From Adiantum capillus-veneris (lineage: Eukaryota; Streptophyta; Polypodiopsida; Polypodiales; Pteridaceae), in contig CM043962.1 of the NCBI GenBank assembly GCA_014529385.2, positions 39,226,598-39,290,597 of the forward strand: DNA of 64,000 nucleotides. The letters run 5' to 3'. The translations under genes and the position numbers were made by a program. Positions 50,387 through 59,985 of the stretch are shown here, in pieces. Position 1 is the first letter of the stretch; each line of letters begins with the position of its first letter. The notes under the pieces are model-generated. The model was not told the origin of the DNA. It made no database searches and saw nothing but the letters and a program-made list of their open reading frames with translations.

Positions 50387-51933
50387 CTATTGAGTGCTTG
50401 AGCCATCTAAGATATGGCGAGCAATTTTTTCTCGACGCTCTTGGGCGCAGGGAAGCTGTTTGTGCAACACATCCCAAGCAATTTGTTCCACATTGCTTAT
50501 ACCTACAGCTTGGCTTAAGGCCACATTACAAAGCACATGTCCACGAATGTGTGTCGCAAATGCAGCACTGGCTAGAGATTTATTTACAAGATATATAACT
50601 TGGGAGGCTTGAGATATGGTTGACAGGCATAGGATGCGGCTCATTTCTTTCATCATTGACACCCAAAATTGACCACAAGGAGTGTACTCCTTGTGGATTA
50701 TCTCAAAGCCGTCCTGCGGGAGCTTGCCAAGGTAATGCGCAAGAGACGACTGCCATCCAAAAGCTTGGCACCTACCATCTCCTCCCCGACCTGCATGCTC
50801 ATCCAGCTCCACAACATTCTACAAAGAAATCAATAGGTAAATAAGATTTCAGAATGCAACAATGAAAATTAACGTAATCACAAAACAAAAATTAATTAAT
50901 ACCTCTTGTTTTTCGTCGTCCTCATCGTTTATGCCTTTGCTGTCAAGAGAAATAGATGAATTGGGAGCCATAGCGACACTCTCAAGTTCATCTATATGAA
51001 CAGACATAGGAGTGCATTGGGCTTCAAGCAATGCGCGTGTAGCTACAAACTCATCCTCCGACACAGATGAGTGTGGTGCATCTGTCACCACCACCATTTC
51101 CAACTCCACTATATCTACTACACACTCTCCAAGGGGAAGGAGGCTTCGATCCAAAGGATCGGAAGAGGGGTCAATGGCAGAGGACTCTACAGTGGCACAG
51201 AGGATGGATAGACACTCATCCATGCGGATGTCAAAAGTCTTTTCAAGATCATGTAAAAACAAATATTCCTCCCCATTTATCACAATTGGGGAGAGGTGTT
51301 CAAAAAAAACCTCCGGAGTTAATGTCTCCTTCGGCGCATCTGCAGCGGGCTTAAAGCATGCTTCTGCACCCTCATCACCCATGGATTTGGTGGCATCCAT
51401 GACACCTCCTGGGTAGGTTAGGGCAAGAATATTGCCCTCTTTGCTTGCATCCCAAGGCGATGTAATGGGCTCCTTTGTGTCCTTGACGACACCCCTAAGG
51501 CGCAGATCTTTCAGGCTCCTCCGCAAGAAGAAACACAAAAGTCGCCAAGCAACTTAGGAACTGGGTGCCAACCTTCTTCTTTTTAAAACGTGAATCTTCA
51601 ATGTACTGACCTGCCTCACCCGCAATTACACAAAATCGCTGAAGTCGTTGGGTGAAAGGCCGATTGCCTTTGTGTATGTGGTGAAGCAAATCGCATGGAA
51701 TCCACAATTCCCCTTGTCCGACAATTGGTACAGCATACTTGTTGATGTAAAATTCAAAAAATTCCAAGATAGGCTGAAAAAGATTGGCTATTTAGGTGAA
51801 TAGTTGCGTTCACATCAGGGAATTGGGTGAAGAAATTGTGAAGATCGTCATGATCTTGCCACTCGGTTGTTTGTAAAAACGCTTGGAAGCGTTGTAACGC
51901 CGTGGCTTCGAGAGGGGTGGAGGAGGATGCCAT
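50387..51933 (-). CDS. Unknown protein A, four exons with very short introns
   Basis: No family recognised. Exons on the minus strand: 51933-51814, 51773-51611, 51552-50903, 50818-50387. Introns of 40, 58 and 84 nt have GT-AG ends, and all phases agree (1365 nt, 454 residues, no internal stop). The start is the first ATG (MASSSTPLEATALQRF), because upstream in-frame sequence has no other ATG. Exon 2 has FYINKYAVPIVGQGELWIPCD. Exon 3 is acidic (EKTFDIRMDECLSILCATVE, ending NDEDDEKQE). Exon 4 has a Cys/His-poor helical end. A TATA box lies about 100 bp upstream. Convergent with the H3-like gene. The 40-nt intron is shorter than usual for plants and could instead be a small insertion. Confidence 0.6.
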
Positions 51934-52028
51934 AATGCTAGCTCTTAAGGTAGGAATGCAAAGAGTGCTGGAGCTCAAATGAGAGTGTGAACAGGCAAAG
52001 AGTGTGAAAATGGTAGATTTTAGGAGGC

Positions 52029-52036
52029 TTTATATA
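52029..52036 (-). promoter_or_regulatory. TATA box of gene A
   Basis: The minus strand reads GCTATATAAAGCC, about 96-104 bp upstream of the ATG, a position giving a short 5' leader. A C15 run (minus-strand G15) lies just upstream at 52045-52059. Confidence 0.65.
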
Positions 52037-52044
52037 GCACGCGT

Positions 52045-52087
52045 CCCCCCCCCCCCCCCAAAATAATAATAATAATAATAATAACAA
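52045..52087. repeat. C15 run and (AAT)n microsatellite
   Basis: C run 52045-52059 followed by about eight AAT units. Confidence 0.9.
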
Positions 52088-52287
52088 TAATTAAAATATT
52101 AAACAATTTTCATAAAGTAACACAAATAACAAGAAGTTATAAAAAACTTACAAACTAAATTACAATCATTGAACTCTAAAAACACATCACTATGACTTTA
52201 AGATAATGTGCATTGCCAAAATTTGATACAACCATCTGCTTGAACTTACAATTGTGATATTATAATAAATTTAAGTACAAAACATAA

Positions 52288-53648
52288 CTACTCTAATGAT
52301 AAAATCAAATTCTCTTCCGTCGTCCACACCTTTTCAATTTGAATCGTGCTCTCCATGCGGCTACCAATCTAGCAAAAAAGAAAGAAATAGCATACCCAAC
52401 TTAGAGCAGGGAATAATCAAAAGAACATAAATATAACATAATTAAGAGAGAAAATTCATTCACCTTACGTCGTCCGATGCAAAATTTTGTATCTTCTCCA
52501 TGCTCTAAATCCATTATCACTAAGTGCTCCCGCATATTGGCCAATGTACAATGCTTGTTCACTTGGACGGTTTCAATGGCACCACTCGACAATTTGATTG
52601 CAATATCAAATAACTCAATTGTAGCATCGGTGGATTGCAATGGAATCCATTCACCAAGCTTGCACATCCATCTTTCATAGAAGTACCGCACGTAAAGGGT
52701 GGAGCGCACCTTGATGAAACGGATAGCAATGCCGAAACTTCCAACCTAACACCGAAAGCGATCTCCGTTGTGAATTCCTTCAAGATACCCCCACTTCTCG
52801 CCAAGGATGGCTTCCAATGTATCGTATTGTAGATCTTTGCAAACATACATAGTATTTGTATGATGGAAAGGCAAAGATCCAAAGATACTAGCGAAGACAT
52901 GAGTAGGACAACACAATCCAAGCCCAACGGAACGCGAGGCTTTTTCAAATTTTAATGATGCTCTCACATTAGCTATAATCTTGGCTTTCAAAGACATTAC
53001 AGTGAATGCATCTGGCTTTGGCCACTCCATGCTACGCAAGGTTGTAGCCTCCAAAGGTTGTAGCTCTCCGTAGCCTTCCTCATCTGTAGGTACAATGTAC
53101 TTGTGGGTGTAGAAGAACACCCTTTTTCGTGCAAGGTTTGATGAAGTTGTGTTGGAGAAGAGAATATCCCCAAGACTTGCATGCATGGCCGTAAATGTGC
53201 CTGAAAGGCACGAGAGTGGTTGCTCCTCCACAAGGCTAGAAGGGAAAACATCTATATAGAAACAAAACAGTCCGTGAGATGTAAAAAGTCCATTTTTTTG
53301 TTACCACCAAAACCATTGAAGTGCAAGGGACATACAATTACAAGGAAAATCCCTTGGGTTGGTGATCCCTCGTAGACGCATGTGTCCAAACATGAAAACA
53401 TGTTGAACGATTGCCACCGTACCCTTGTCTCTTACTTGCTTGAAGCCTATTAGTCTTCCCTTCCAATGGAGATCAAGGTTTGTTCTTTCACGAACACGAT
53501 GGAGACCGATTGCGGAAGGTTGCATGTAGACCCACACACCTTCTTGAAAAACCTGAGGTTCCCATTGCAGCTCCTCATTCTTCAAGTTGTGGAGAACCAT
53601 ACTTTGAATGATGGGTTTCGGGCGTCTATTTTGACCATTGTTTGCCAT
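52288..53648 (-). CDS. Unknown protein B, three exons, one in-frame stop
   Basis: No family recognised. Exons on the minus strand: 53648-53336, 53251-52464, 52368-52288, joined by GT-AG introns of 83 and 95 nt with agreeing phases (1182 nt). The ATG at 53648 (MANNGQNRRPKPIIQ) is preceded by an in-frame stop. Features: LQWEPQVFQEGVWVYMQPSA near residue 30, FFYTHKYIVPTDEEGYGELQ near 145, and YFYERWMCKLGEWIPLQ near 275. A TAG inside exon 2 (after GDRFRC, near 52746) interrupts an otherwise continuous frame, so the copy is probably inactive or the stop is a recent C-to-T change. Transcribed in the same direction as gene A, about 350 bp upstream of it. Confidence 0.55.
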
Positions 53649-53658
53649 GGATGCTTAA

Positions 53659-53916
53659 GTGGGAGCTTGAAATTGCAATGGAGAGCTTGGGGAAGGAGGA
53701 GGGAGACAAAGTTTAGGGAGAGAGTGGGAGCTTACAGTTGCAATGGAGAGCTTGAGGAAGGAGGAGGGAGACAGAGTTTAGAGAGAGAGTGGGAGCTTAA
53801 AGTTGCAATGGAGAGCTTGAGGAAGGAGGAGGGAGACAGTTTAGAGAGAGAGTGGGAGCTTAAAGTTGCAATGGAGAGCTTGAAGAAGGAGGAAGGTGTA
53901 AGAGTTTAGAGAGAGA
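53659..53916. repeat. Four 63-65-bp tandem repeats upstream of gene B
   Basis: Units start at 53659, 53724, 53789 and 53852 with GTGGGAGCTT.AA.TTGCAA. They begin 11 bp from the gene B ATG, so they form its 5' leader or promoter. Confidence 0.9.
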
Positions 53917-54009
53917 GTGAGAGCTTTGTGTTATGGAAAGGGGCTATGGAGGAAGGGAGTCTTGGAAAAAAGGTTCTAGAGTGAGAAAATGACTTTTTGA
54001 TCATAGGGT

Positions 54010-54300
54010 AGATCTCGCAACACTATCCTCAAGTAAGGTCACTAGAGGATGAGATCCAATGGCAAATAGAAGAGTGGCAAGAGGGAACCCCTGTTTGATA
54101 GATCTCTTGACCCTAAATGCTCCCACAATTCTCTCATTAAATAGCAGCTATGATTGGCTACTAGCACCAAAGTTATTCACCAATGTACACATACGAGGCC
54201 CAAAGCCTAAAAATTTCATGACATCTTCAATAAATGACCATGTGATCCTATCATAGGCTTTTGTCTTAATCCAACTGGGGTAATATACACTCCTGCTTAG
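54010..54300 (-). pseudogene. LINE reverse transcriptase fragment
   Basis: Minus-strand KAYDRITWSFIEDVMKFLGFGP, later KQGFPLATLLFAIGSHPLVTLLE, clearly related to the LINE at 7750-8667. Both ends are truncated, with no tail or target duplication seen. It abuts the 5'-truncated Copia element 3. Confidence 0.8.
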
Positions 54301-54367
54301 TGCACGCAGCATGCTCTATGCCCACCATTGCAGCCATAATGGTATCATAAATTGATCTTATGGAAGA

Positions 54368-57300
54368 ATGAAAACATTATCACATAGAGCACAATACATA
54401 GTAGGTGTAGAAGGAAGTCTGCTTACTGAAGAAACCAATAGAAAGACAATGGACAAAGGCAAAGGAACAGCCTTAGTTGTCAGGGGAAGGACCAAAGAAA
54501 AGTACAAAGGTGGAAAGAGGAATCAGTCTCGTAGCAAGTCCCGCAGTGCTAAAGGCAAGAGTGACATAGAATGCTACCATTGTGGCAAGAAGGGTCACAT
54601 GAAAAGAGACTGCAGAGAATGGAAAGCAGAAAAAGGCAAAGAGAAAGCTGAAGACCATGGTGAGAAGAACAAGTCCTCAGTGAAGATTCAAGAAATAAAG
54701 GTGACAAACACTGTTGCAGAGGATGACAGTCTAGTGTCAGGAGACATCTACTTCTTGAAGAATACAATGGACTCAGCTCTTCTTACAGCATCTGATGGAA
54801 ATGCACTGAGTGACTGGATTATAGACTCAGGGGCATCACTTCATGTGTCTCCAAACAAGGAGTGGTTTACTTCTTATGTGACCACTAAAGATCATGTTCG
54901 ACTAGGCAATGGGCAGACATGTGAGATCTTAGGTGTTGGAGATGTTCAATTGAAGTTTCAGAATGGCTCTTCTTTCACGCTGAAGAATGTGAGACATGTT
55001 CCCTCAATTACAAAGACCATGATCAGCACAGGTTTACTTGATGATGCTGGCTACGTCATCATTTTTGGACAGAACATGTGGAAGATATCCAAGGGTTCTA
55101 TGACAATAGCACATGGAGGACTTTACATGATTTATGTATCAAATGTCTCTAAAAATGTAATCAATGTAACCGAGCAGCCGAACGTTTCTTTGTGGCATAG
55201 CCGGTTAGGACATATGTCCAAGAAGGGAATGGAAATCTTGTCTCTTTCTGGTTATTTGCTTGGCTTTTCATTTATAGATGACATTTATAGATGACTACTC
55301 GAGGAAAGTATGGGTTTACTTTCTCAAGCACAAGGATGAAGCGTTTAGTGTTTTCAAAACGTTTGTGACACTTGTGGACAATCAGAGTGGCAAGAAGCTT
55401 AAATGCTTACGCACTGACAATGGTGGAGAGTATGTTTCAAAGGCCTTTCAGGACTTTTGTGAGTGAAAAGGTATAAATCGTGAACTTACTACTCCTTACA
55501 ATCCTCCTCAAAATGGTGTTGCTAAGAGGATGAATAGGACCATACAAGAGAAGGTCAGAAGTATGTTGTCTAATGCACAGCTGCCAAATGGGTTTTGGGC
55601 TGAAGCTGTATCAACAGCTGTTCATCTTGTAAATAGATCTCCTAGCAAGGTTTTCCAGAAGGATTCAGTGCCAGAGACGGTATGGTCAGGCAAAATGCCC
55701 TCATACAAGCATCTCAGAGTCTTTGGCTGTGAGGCATATACTCATGTTCCAAAGGAATTTAGGAACAAACTTGAGCCAAAGAGTAGAAAGTGCATCTTTC
55801 TAGGCTATGGTAACTCTGGTGGGATGGGGTACAGACTTTGGGATCCCGAATCCAGAAAGGTTGTCCACAGCAATGATGTTCACTTTAATGAATCCAAATA
55901 TCATTCTAAACCAGAGAGGGTTGAGGAGATTAGAAGAGTTGTCTTCCAAGAAGATGGACCTGCACGTGCAAGACAAAATGTCAGGGCTCAAGAGGAGTAA
56001 GGACAGGATAGAGTGGAACCACAGGTTGTGGTTGAGCCTGAGCCACCTATTGTGCGTAGATCTGGACGTGTCACGTGACCTCCTGATAGGTTTGTTCCAT
56101 CTATGAACTATGTCATGTTGACTGATTGCAATGAGCCTTCATGTTACAAGGAAGCAGTGCAAATGAAGGACTCCGGGAATTGGAAATTGGCCATGGAGTC
56201 AGAGATGACAGCTCTGCATAAAAACAAGACATGGAAGCTAGTTAAATTACCACAGGGCAAAAAGGCTCTACCTTGTAAATGGGTTTACAGGTATAAGATC
56301 ACCGCTCATGATAGTCAGCCAAAGTGCAAAGCAAGGCTTGTTGCCAAGGGCTTTAAGCAAGAACAAGGCATTGACTTTGATGAAGTCTTCTCTCCGGTGG
56401 TCAAGATGACTACATTGAGATGCTTTCTTGCATTGGTTGCCATATTAGATTTGGTGTTGCACCAAATGGATGTCAAGACAGCGTTCTTGCATGGTGATTT
56501 AGATGTGGAAATTTACATGCAACAGCCAGAAGGGTTTGTTGAGAAAGGCAAGGAAGATTGGGTATGCCAGTTGTTAAAGAGTCTTTATGGCTTAAAACAA
56601 TCACCGAGGGCATGGTACCATAAATTCCACAAGTTTATGCTTTCTCAAGGCTACAAATGTAGTGAGTTCGATCACTGTCTATATACAAAGAAGGCTAAGG
56701 ATGGCAGTTGGCTGATCCTTATTTTGTATGTGGATGACATGTTGATTGCTGGCAAGCACTTGGAAGAAATTTCAGCTTTGAAGTCAAAGATGGCAAAATC
56801 GTTTGACATGAAAGGCATGGGTGAGGCAAGTCATATACTTTGTATGCGCATTGAGAGAGACAGATCAAAGAAGTTGATTTGGTTATCTTAAACAGAGTAT
56901 ATTGACAAGGTTTTGCAACGTTTCAATATGGAGAAGGGAAAGGCATTGAGTGTTCCATTGGCACCATATGTGAAACTTAGCAAACAAGATTGTCCTGTGT
57001 CTGAGGAAGAACAGGCTGAAATGGATAAGATTCCATATGTGTCTGCAGTGGATAGTTTGATGTATGCAATGATTGCTACTCGCCCAGACATTGCATTTGC
57101 AGTGGGAGTAGTAAGTCGATACATGTCAAACCCAGGCAAGAAACATTGGGAGGCAGTGAAAGGAATATTGAGATACCTGAAAGCTACAAAGAGTATGCGT
57201 ATATGCTATGGGAGTCAGGAGCTAAGTGTAAAGGGTTTTACAGACTCAGATTATGAAGGTGACTTAGACAACCGAAGGTCTACGTCAGGGTATGTCTTTA

Positions 57301-57686
57301 CATTGGCTGGTGGAGCAGTATCATGGCGTTCTAGATTACAAGATTGTGTTACTCAATCTACTACAGAGGCTGAATATGTTGCAGCATCAGAGGCATGCAA
57401 AGAATCAATTTGGCTTAATCGACTAGTAACATATTTGGGAATCAAAGAAGAGATGCCTGTGTTATATTGTGATAGTCAAAGTGATATACAATTGGCTCGC
57501 AATCCAGTTTATCACTCAAAGACAAAGCATGTGGATGTGAAGTATCATTTCATCAGGGAAATGCTCGAGGATAAGCAACTTCAGCTTGTCAAAGTTCACA
57601 CCACAGAAAATCCTCCTGATCTACTTACAAAAGGACTTCCCTCAGAGAGCTTTGCGCATTTTCGCAAGCAGTTAGGTGTAGGGTAG
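54368..57686 (+). pseudogene. Copia element 3: gag end, protease, integrase, RT, RNase H
   Basis: Plus-strand polyprotein, gag truncated at the left. Seen in order: CCHC knuckle CYHCGKKGHMKRDC, protease DWIIDSGASLHVSP, gag-pre-integrase LWHSRLGHMSKKGMEIL, integrase FIDDYSRKVWVYFLKHK and TDNGGEYVS and PPQNGVAKRMNRTI, RT WVYRYKI...KARLVAKGF, DVKTAFLHGDL and LILYVDDMLIAG, RNase H FTDSDYEGDLDNRRSTSGY and STTEAEYVAASEA. Integrase lacks its HHCC and first catalytic Asp because of an internal deletion at 55270. In-frame stops lie near 55464, 55998, 56077 and 56889. This is the best preserved element in the window, but it cannot be active. Confidence 0.93.
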
Positions 57687-57765
57687 TACATCACTTCTCT
57701 ACATCTCTTGTATATTAGCTTGTATAGTAGCTTCTCTCACACTTAAAGTACCACATTGGACTTTA

Positions 57766-57979
57766 AGTGGGAGGTTGTTGGGGTATAAAGCCCAATGTGG
57801 TCGCCCAGGTAAGTGTGCGGGCCGCCAGTTATGTACACATATTTTTTTTTTAAAACCTAATAAGAACTCACTATGCTCTACACATTACAGTAGAGCGAGT
57901 TCACCATATCGCCGTGCTCTTCTTCTCGCACTCTCTCTCGCGTCGCACTTTCGCTTGTACTCCTTCATGTATCTCTCAA
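57766..57979 (+). repeat. Polypurine tract and 3' LTR start of Copia element 3
   Basis: AAGTGGGAGGT followed by TGTTGGGGTATAAAGCCC at 57776. The LTR end is not certain; 57979 is a CA that could be the end. The 5' LTR is missing because the left part of the element is gone. Confidence 0.6.
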
Positions 57980-58170
57980 GGGGGGTTTAAGTCCTAAAGG
58001 GGACTAAAATAGAAAATAAGGGGGAAATAGAGGGTAAGGAGGTTTATCAAGCAAAACACGAAGGGTGGTGTTGCTAAGAAAAGACGATGTTGGGTTTCAA
58101 AAGAGTATCTAATCCAAGACTGGGAGTGTAATGTACAGGACCGGGTGTAAGGTGTACACCGGGGGAATAT

Positions 58171-58204
<34 letters not shown>
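58171..58204. repeat. G34 homopolymer
   Basis: 34 consecutive G in the trailer region of the Penelope-like element. Confidence 0.95.
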
Positions 58205-58205
<1 letters not shown>

Positions 58206-58452
58206 GTTGAGGGCTTGAGGAGCAAGGGAGAGTATTTAAATTCATAAAAAGGTGTTACAAGAGTACCATTCAACTGGACAAAAATTTAGAATGTAAGCTC
58301 CAAAGAAGAATGGGGATTTTTTAGGATAGGAGGGTCTTCATCGTCGGTGAGGTTTATATGGGCGGGAAAAGAAGGAGGGGCTTTGAGAATCAACCTGCAA
58401 AATAAGCAACAGTGGCTAGGGAGGGAATAAAGATTAATTTTTAAAACAAAAC

Positions 58453-58600
58453 TTGGTTTGAATCTTTTTTTGGATTTGGTTAGAAGAGTGCCTTTAAAAA
58501 AAATTGGTTTGAATCTTGTTTTTGGATTTGGTTAGAAGAGTGCCTTTAAAAAAAATTGGTTTGAATCTTGTTTTTGGATTTGGTTAGAAAAGTGCCTAAG
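58453..58600. repeat. Three 51-52-bp tandem repeats
   Basis: Units start at 58453, 58504 and 58556 with TTGGTTTGAATCTTG and are nearly identical. They lie just beyond the RT stop of the Penelope-like element. Confidence 0.92.
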
Positions 58601-58685
58601 TTATGGCCATTGGTCCAACATAGGATAGGTTTGCCAAGATGAGAAAGGGTGGGAGAGAGATTGCAGGCTGTATGGATAGGTTTGC

Positions 58686-59985
58686 CTATTGTAAGGGTAG
58701 GATGAAGTCTTCGAGTTTCTGGTGCAAAAGGGAGTTTGAGGATGTTAGGGAGAGGATTTTTTGAAGAAGGGTTTTGGTTAAGAGAGAGGTACGTTCATTA
58801 TAAGTGATCAATCCAAATATTAGAAGAAGGAAGCTTCTTGGGTAGCCTTTGCGAATGAGTCTTAGGAAGAAGAGGTTTCTCAAACTAGCAAATTCGTCGG
58901 GATTATTTTCCCTGATGATATAGCGCCTGAGTTCTGTTTTGATAAAGGATACTTTTTGGTGGAGCGGGTGCCAAGAGATCCAAGGTATATATTGGTATGA
59001 GTTGAGAGGCTTTTGGTAACAATTGGAATCAAGGATACCATAAGAGTTGAAAGCATGTCCCTTGTAGAAGTGGATATTTAGGATGGTAGCTTCAAAGGAG
59101 GAGATGATGGGTGAGATCACTATATGTTTTTGTAAATGGAAGGCGTAAGAAACGAGGGCTTTGGTAAGTGATTTGCGACTACCTTTCCAGACCCCGAAGG
59201 CATCATCTATGAATCTTTTATAATATGCTAGGTTCGGGCCGAGGATAAGAAGGGATTGGTTTTCTAGGTGGCAGAGAAAGATTCAAGCATAACTACTGCA
59301 AAATTAGATCCCATTGCGGTGCCTTTAATTTGCTGCCACACTTTATCTTTGAAGCAGAGATAATGGTGTGAAAGAATAAGGGTGGCAAGTGAGATGATGA
59401 ACTCTGTTTTTGGGTTGTCGAAGAAGTTAGTGATGGTATTTCTGAGGGCTATGAGTCCCTCAGTCATAGGTATGCTAGGGTAAAGGGAGGTTACATCGAA
59501 GGTAAAAAGGAGACAATGGGGGGGGGGAAGTTTGGGAGTGGAGATCGGTGATAAGGGATAGTGAGTCTTTAAGGTGTTGCTTTTGTGAAAGGAGGATAGG
59601 ATAAAGTTGGAAGTGTAGCCATTTGGAAGCATTTTCAAACACGTATCCACGATAAGAGCAAATAGGGCGGGCTACAAGTATGGGTTTGTGTAGCTTAGGG
59701 AGAAATTGGATAGGACAGGGCTTGAAGGGTTTAAGGAGTGGTGTGAGGATAAAGGTGGCTTCAACTGGGGTTAGAAGAGTGTATTTGAGGGTGATGGAGT
59801 GGAGTAAGGAGGCGAGGTAGTTTAGTGAAGGTGGGGTGAGGGGTGTGTATGTGGATGTATCATTGAGTTGCCTATAGGCTTCTTGTTCGTACCATTCCCG
59901 TGATAGGATGGTAATGCCAAGATTTTTATCCGCCAGTTTGATGACTATTGTGTCATCCATTGAAAGAGTTTTAAGGGCACAAAAG
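58686..59985 (-). pseudogene. Penelope-like element reverse transcriptase
   Basis: Minus-strand RT whose motifs match Penelope-like elements rather than LTR or LINE enzymes. Seen in order: IKLADKNLGITILSREWYEQEAYRQL near 59870-59960, FLPKLHKP and ARPICSYRGYVFENASKWLHFQL near 59640-59720, LLFTFDVTSLYPSIPMTEGL near 59480-59510, GTAMGSNFAV near 59290-59310, KRFIDDAFGVWKG with the catalytic DD near 59193-59219, and a thumb with SWHPLHQKVSFIKTELRRYI and RKGYP near 58850-58980. Frame changes occur near 59480-59640 and 59120-59264. The 5' end is cut at about 59985 by a Ty3 element. No GIY-YIG endonuclease was seen, so it is an endonuclease-lacking type or that part is lost. Confidence 0.8.

Noticed and set aside
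46300-53648. Endogenous giant virus insertion (histone gene plus hairpins)
   Set aside because: Spliced genes with plant-like GT-AG introns and a transposase-like gene fit a nuclear element better; no capsid, polymerase or other viral core gene is present.
53466-53909. Plus-strand 147-codon open frame with repeated WELKVAMESL
   Set aside because: Antisense to gene B exon 1 and produced by the 65-bp tandem repeat.
45290-54010. Terminal inverted repeats for the 46-54 kb block
   Set aside because: Compared left and right flanks by eye; no convincing complementary ends were found.
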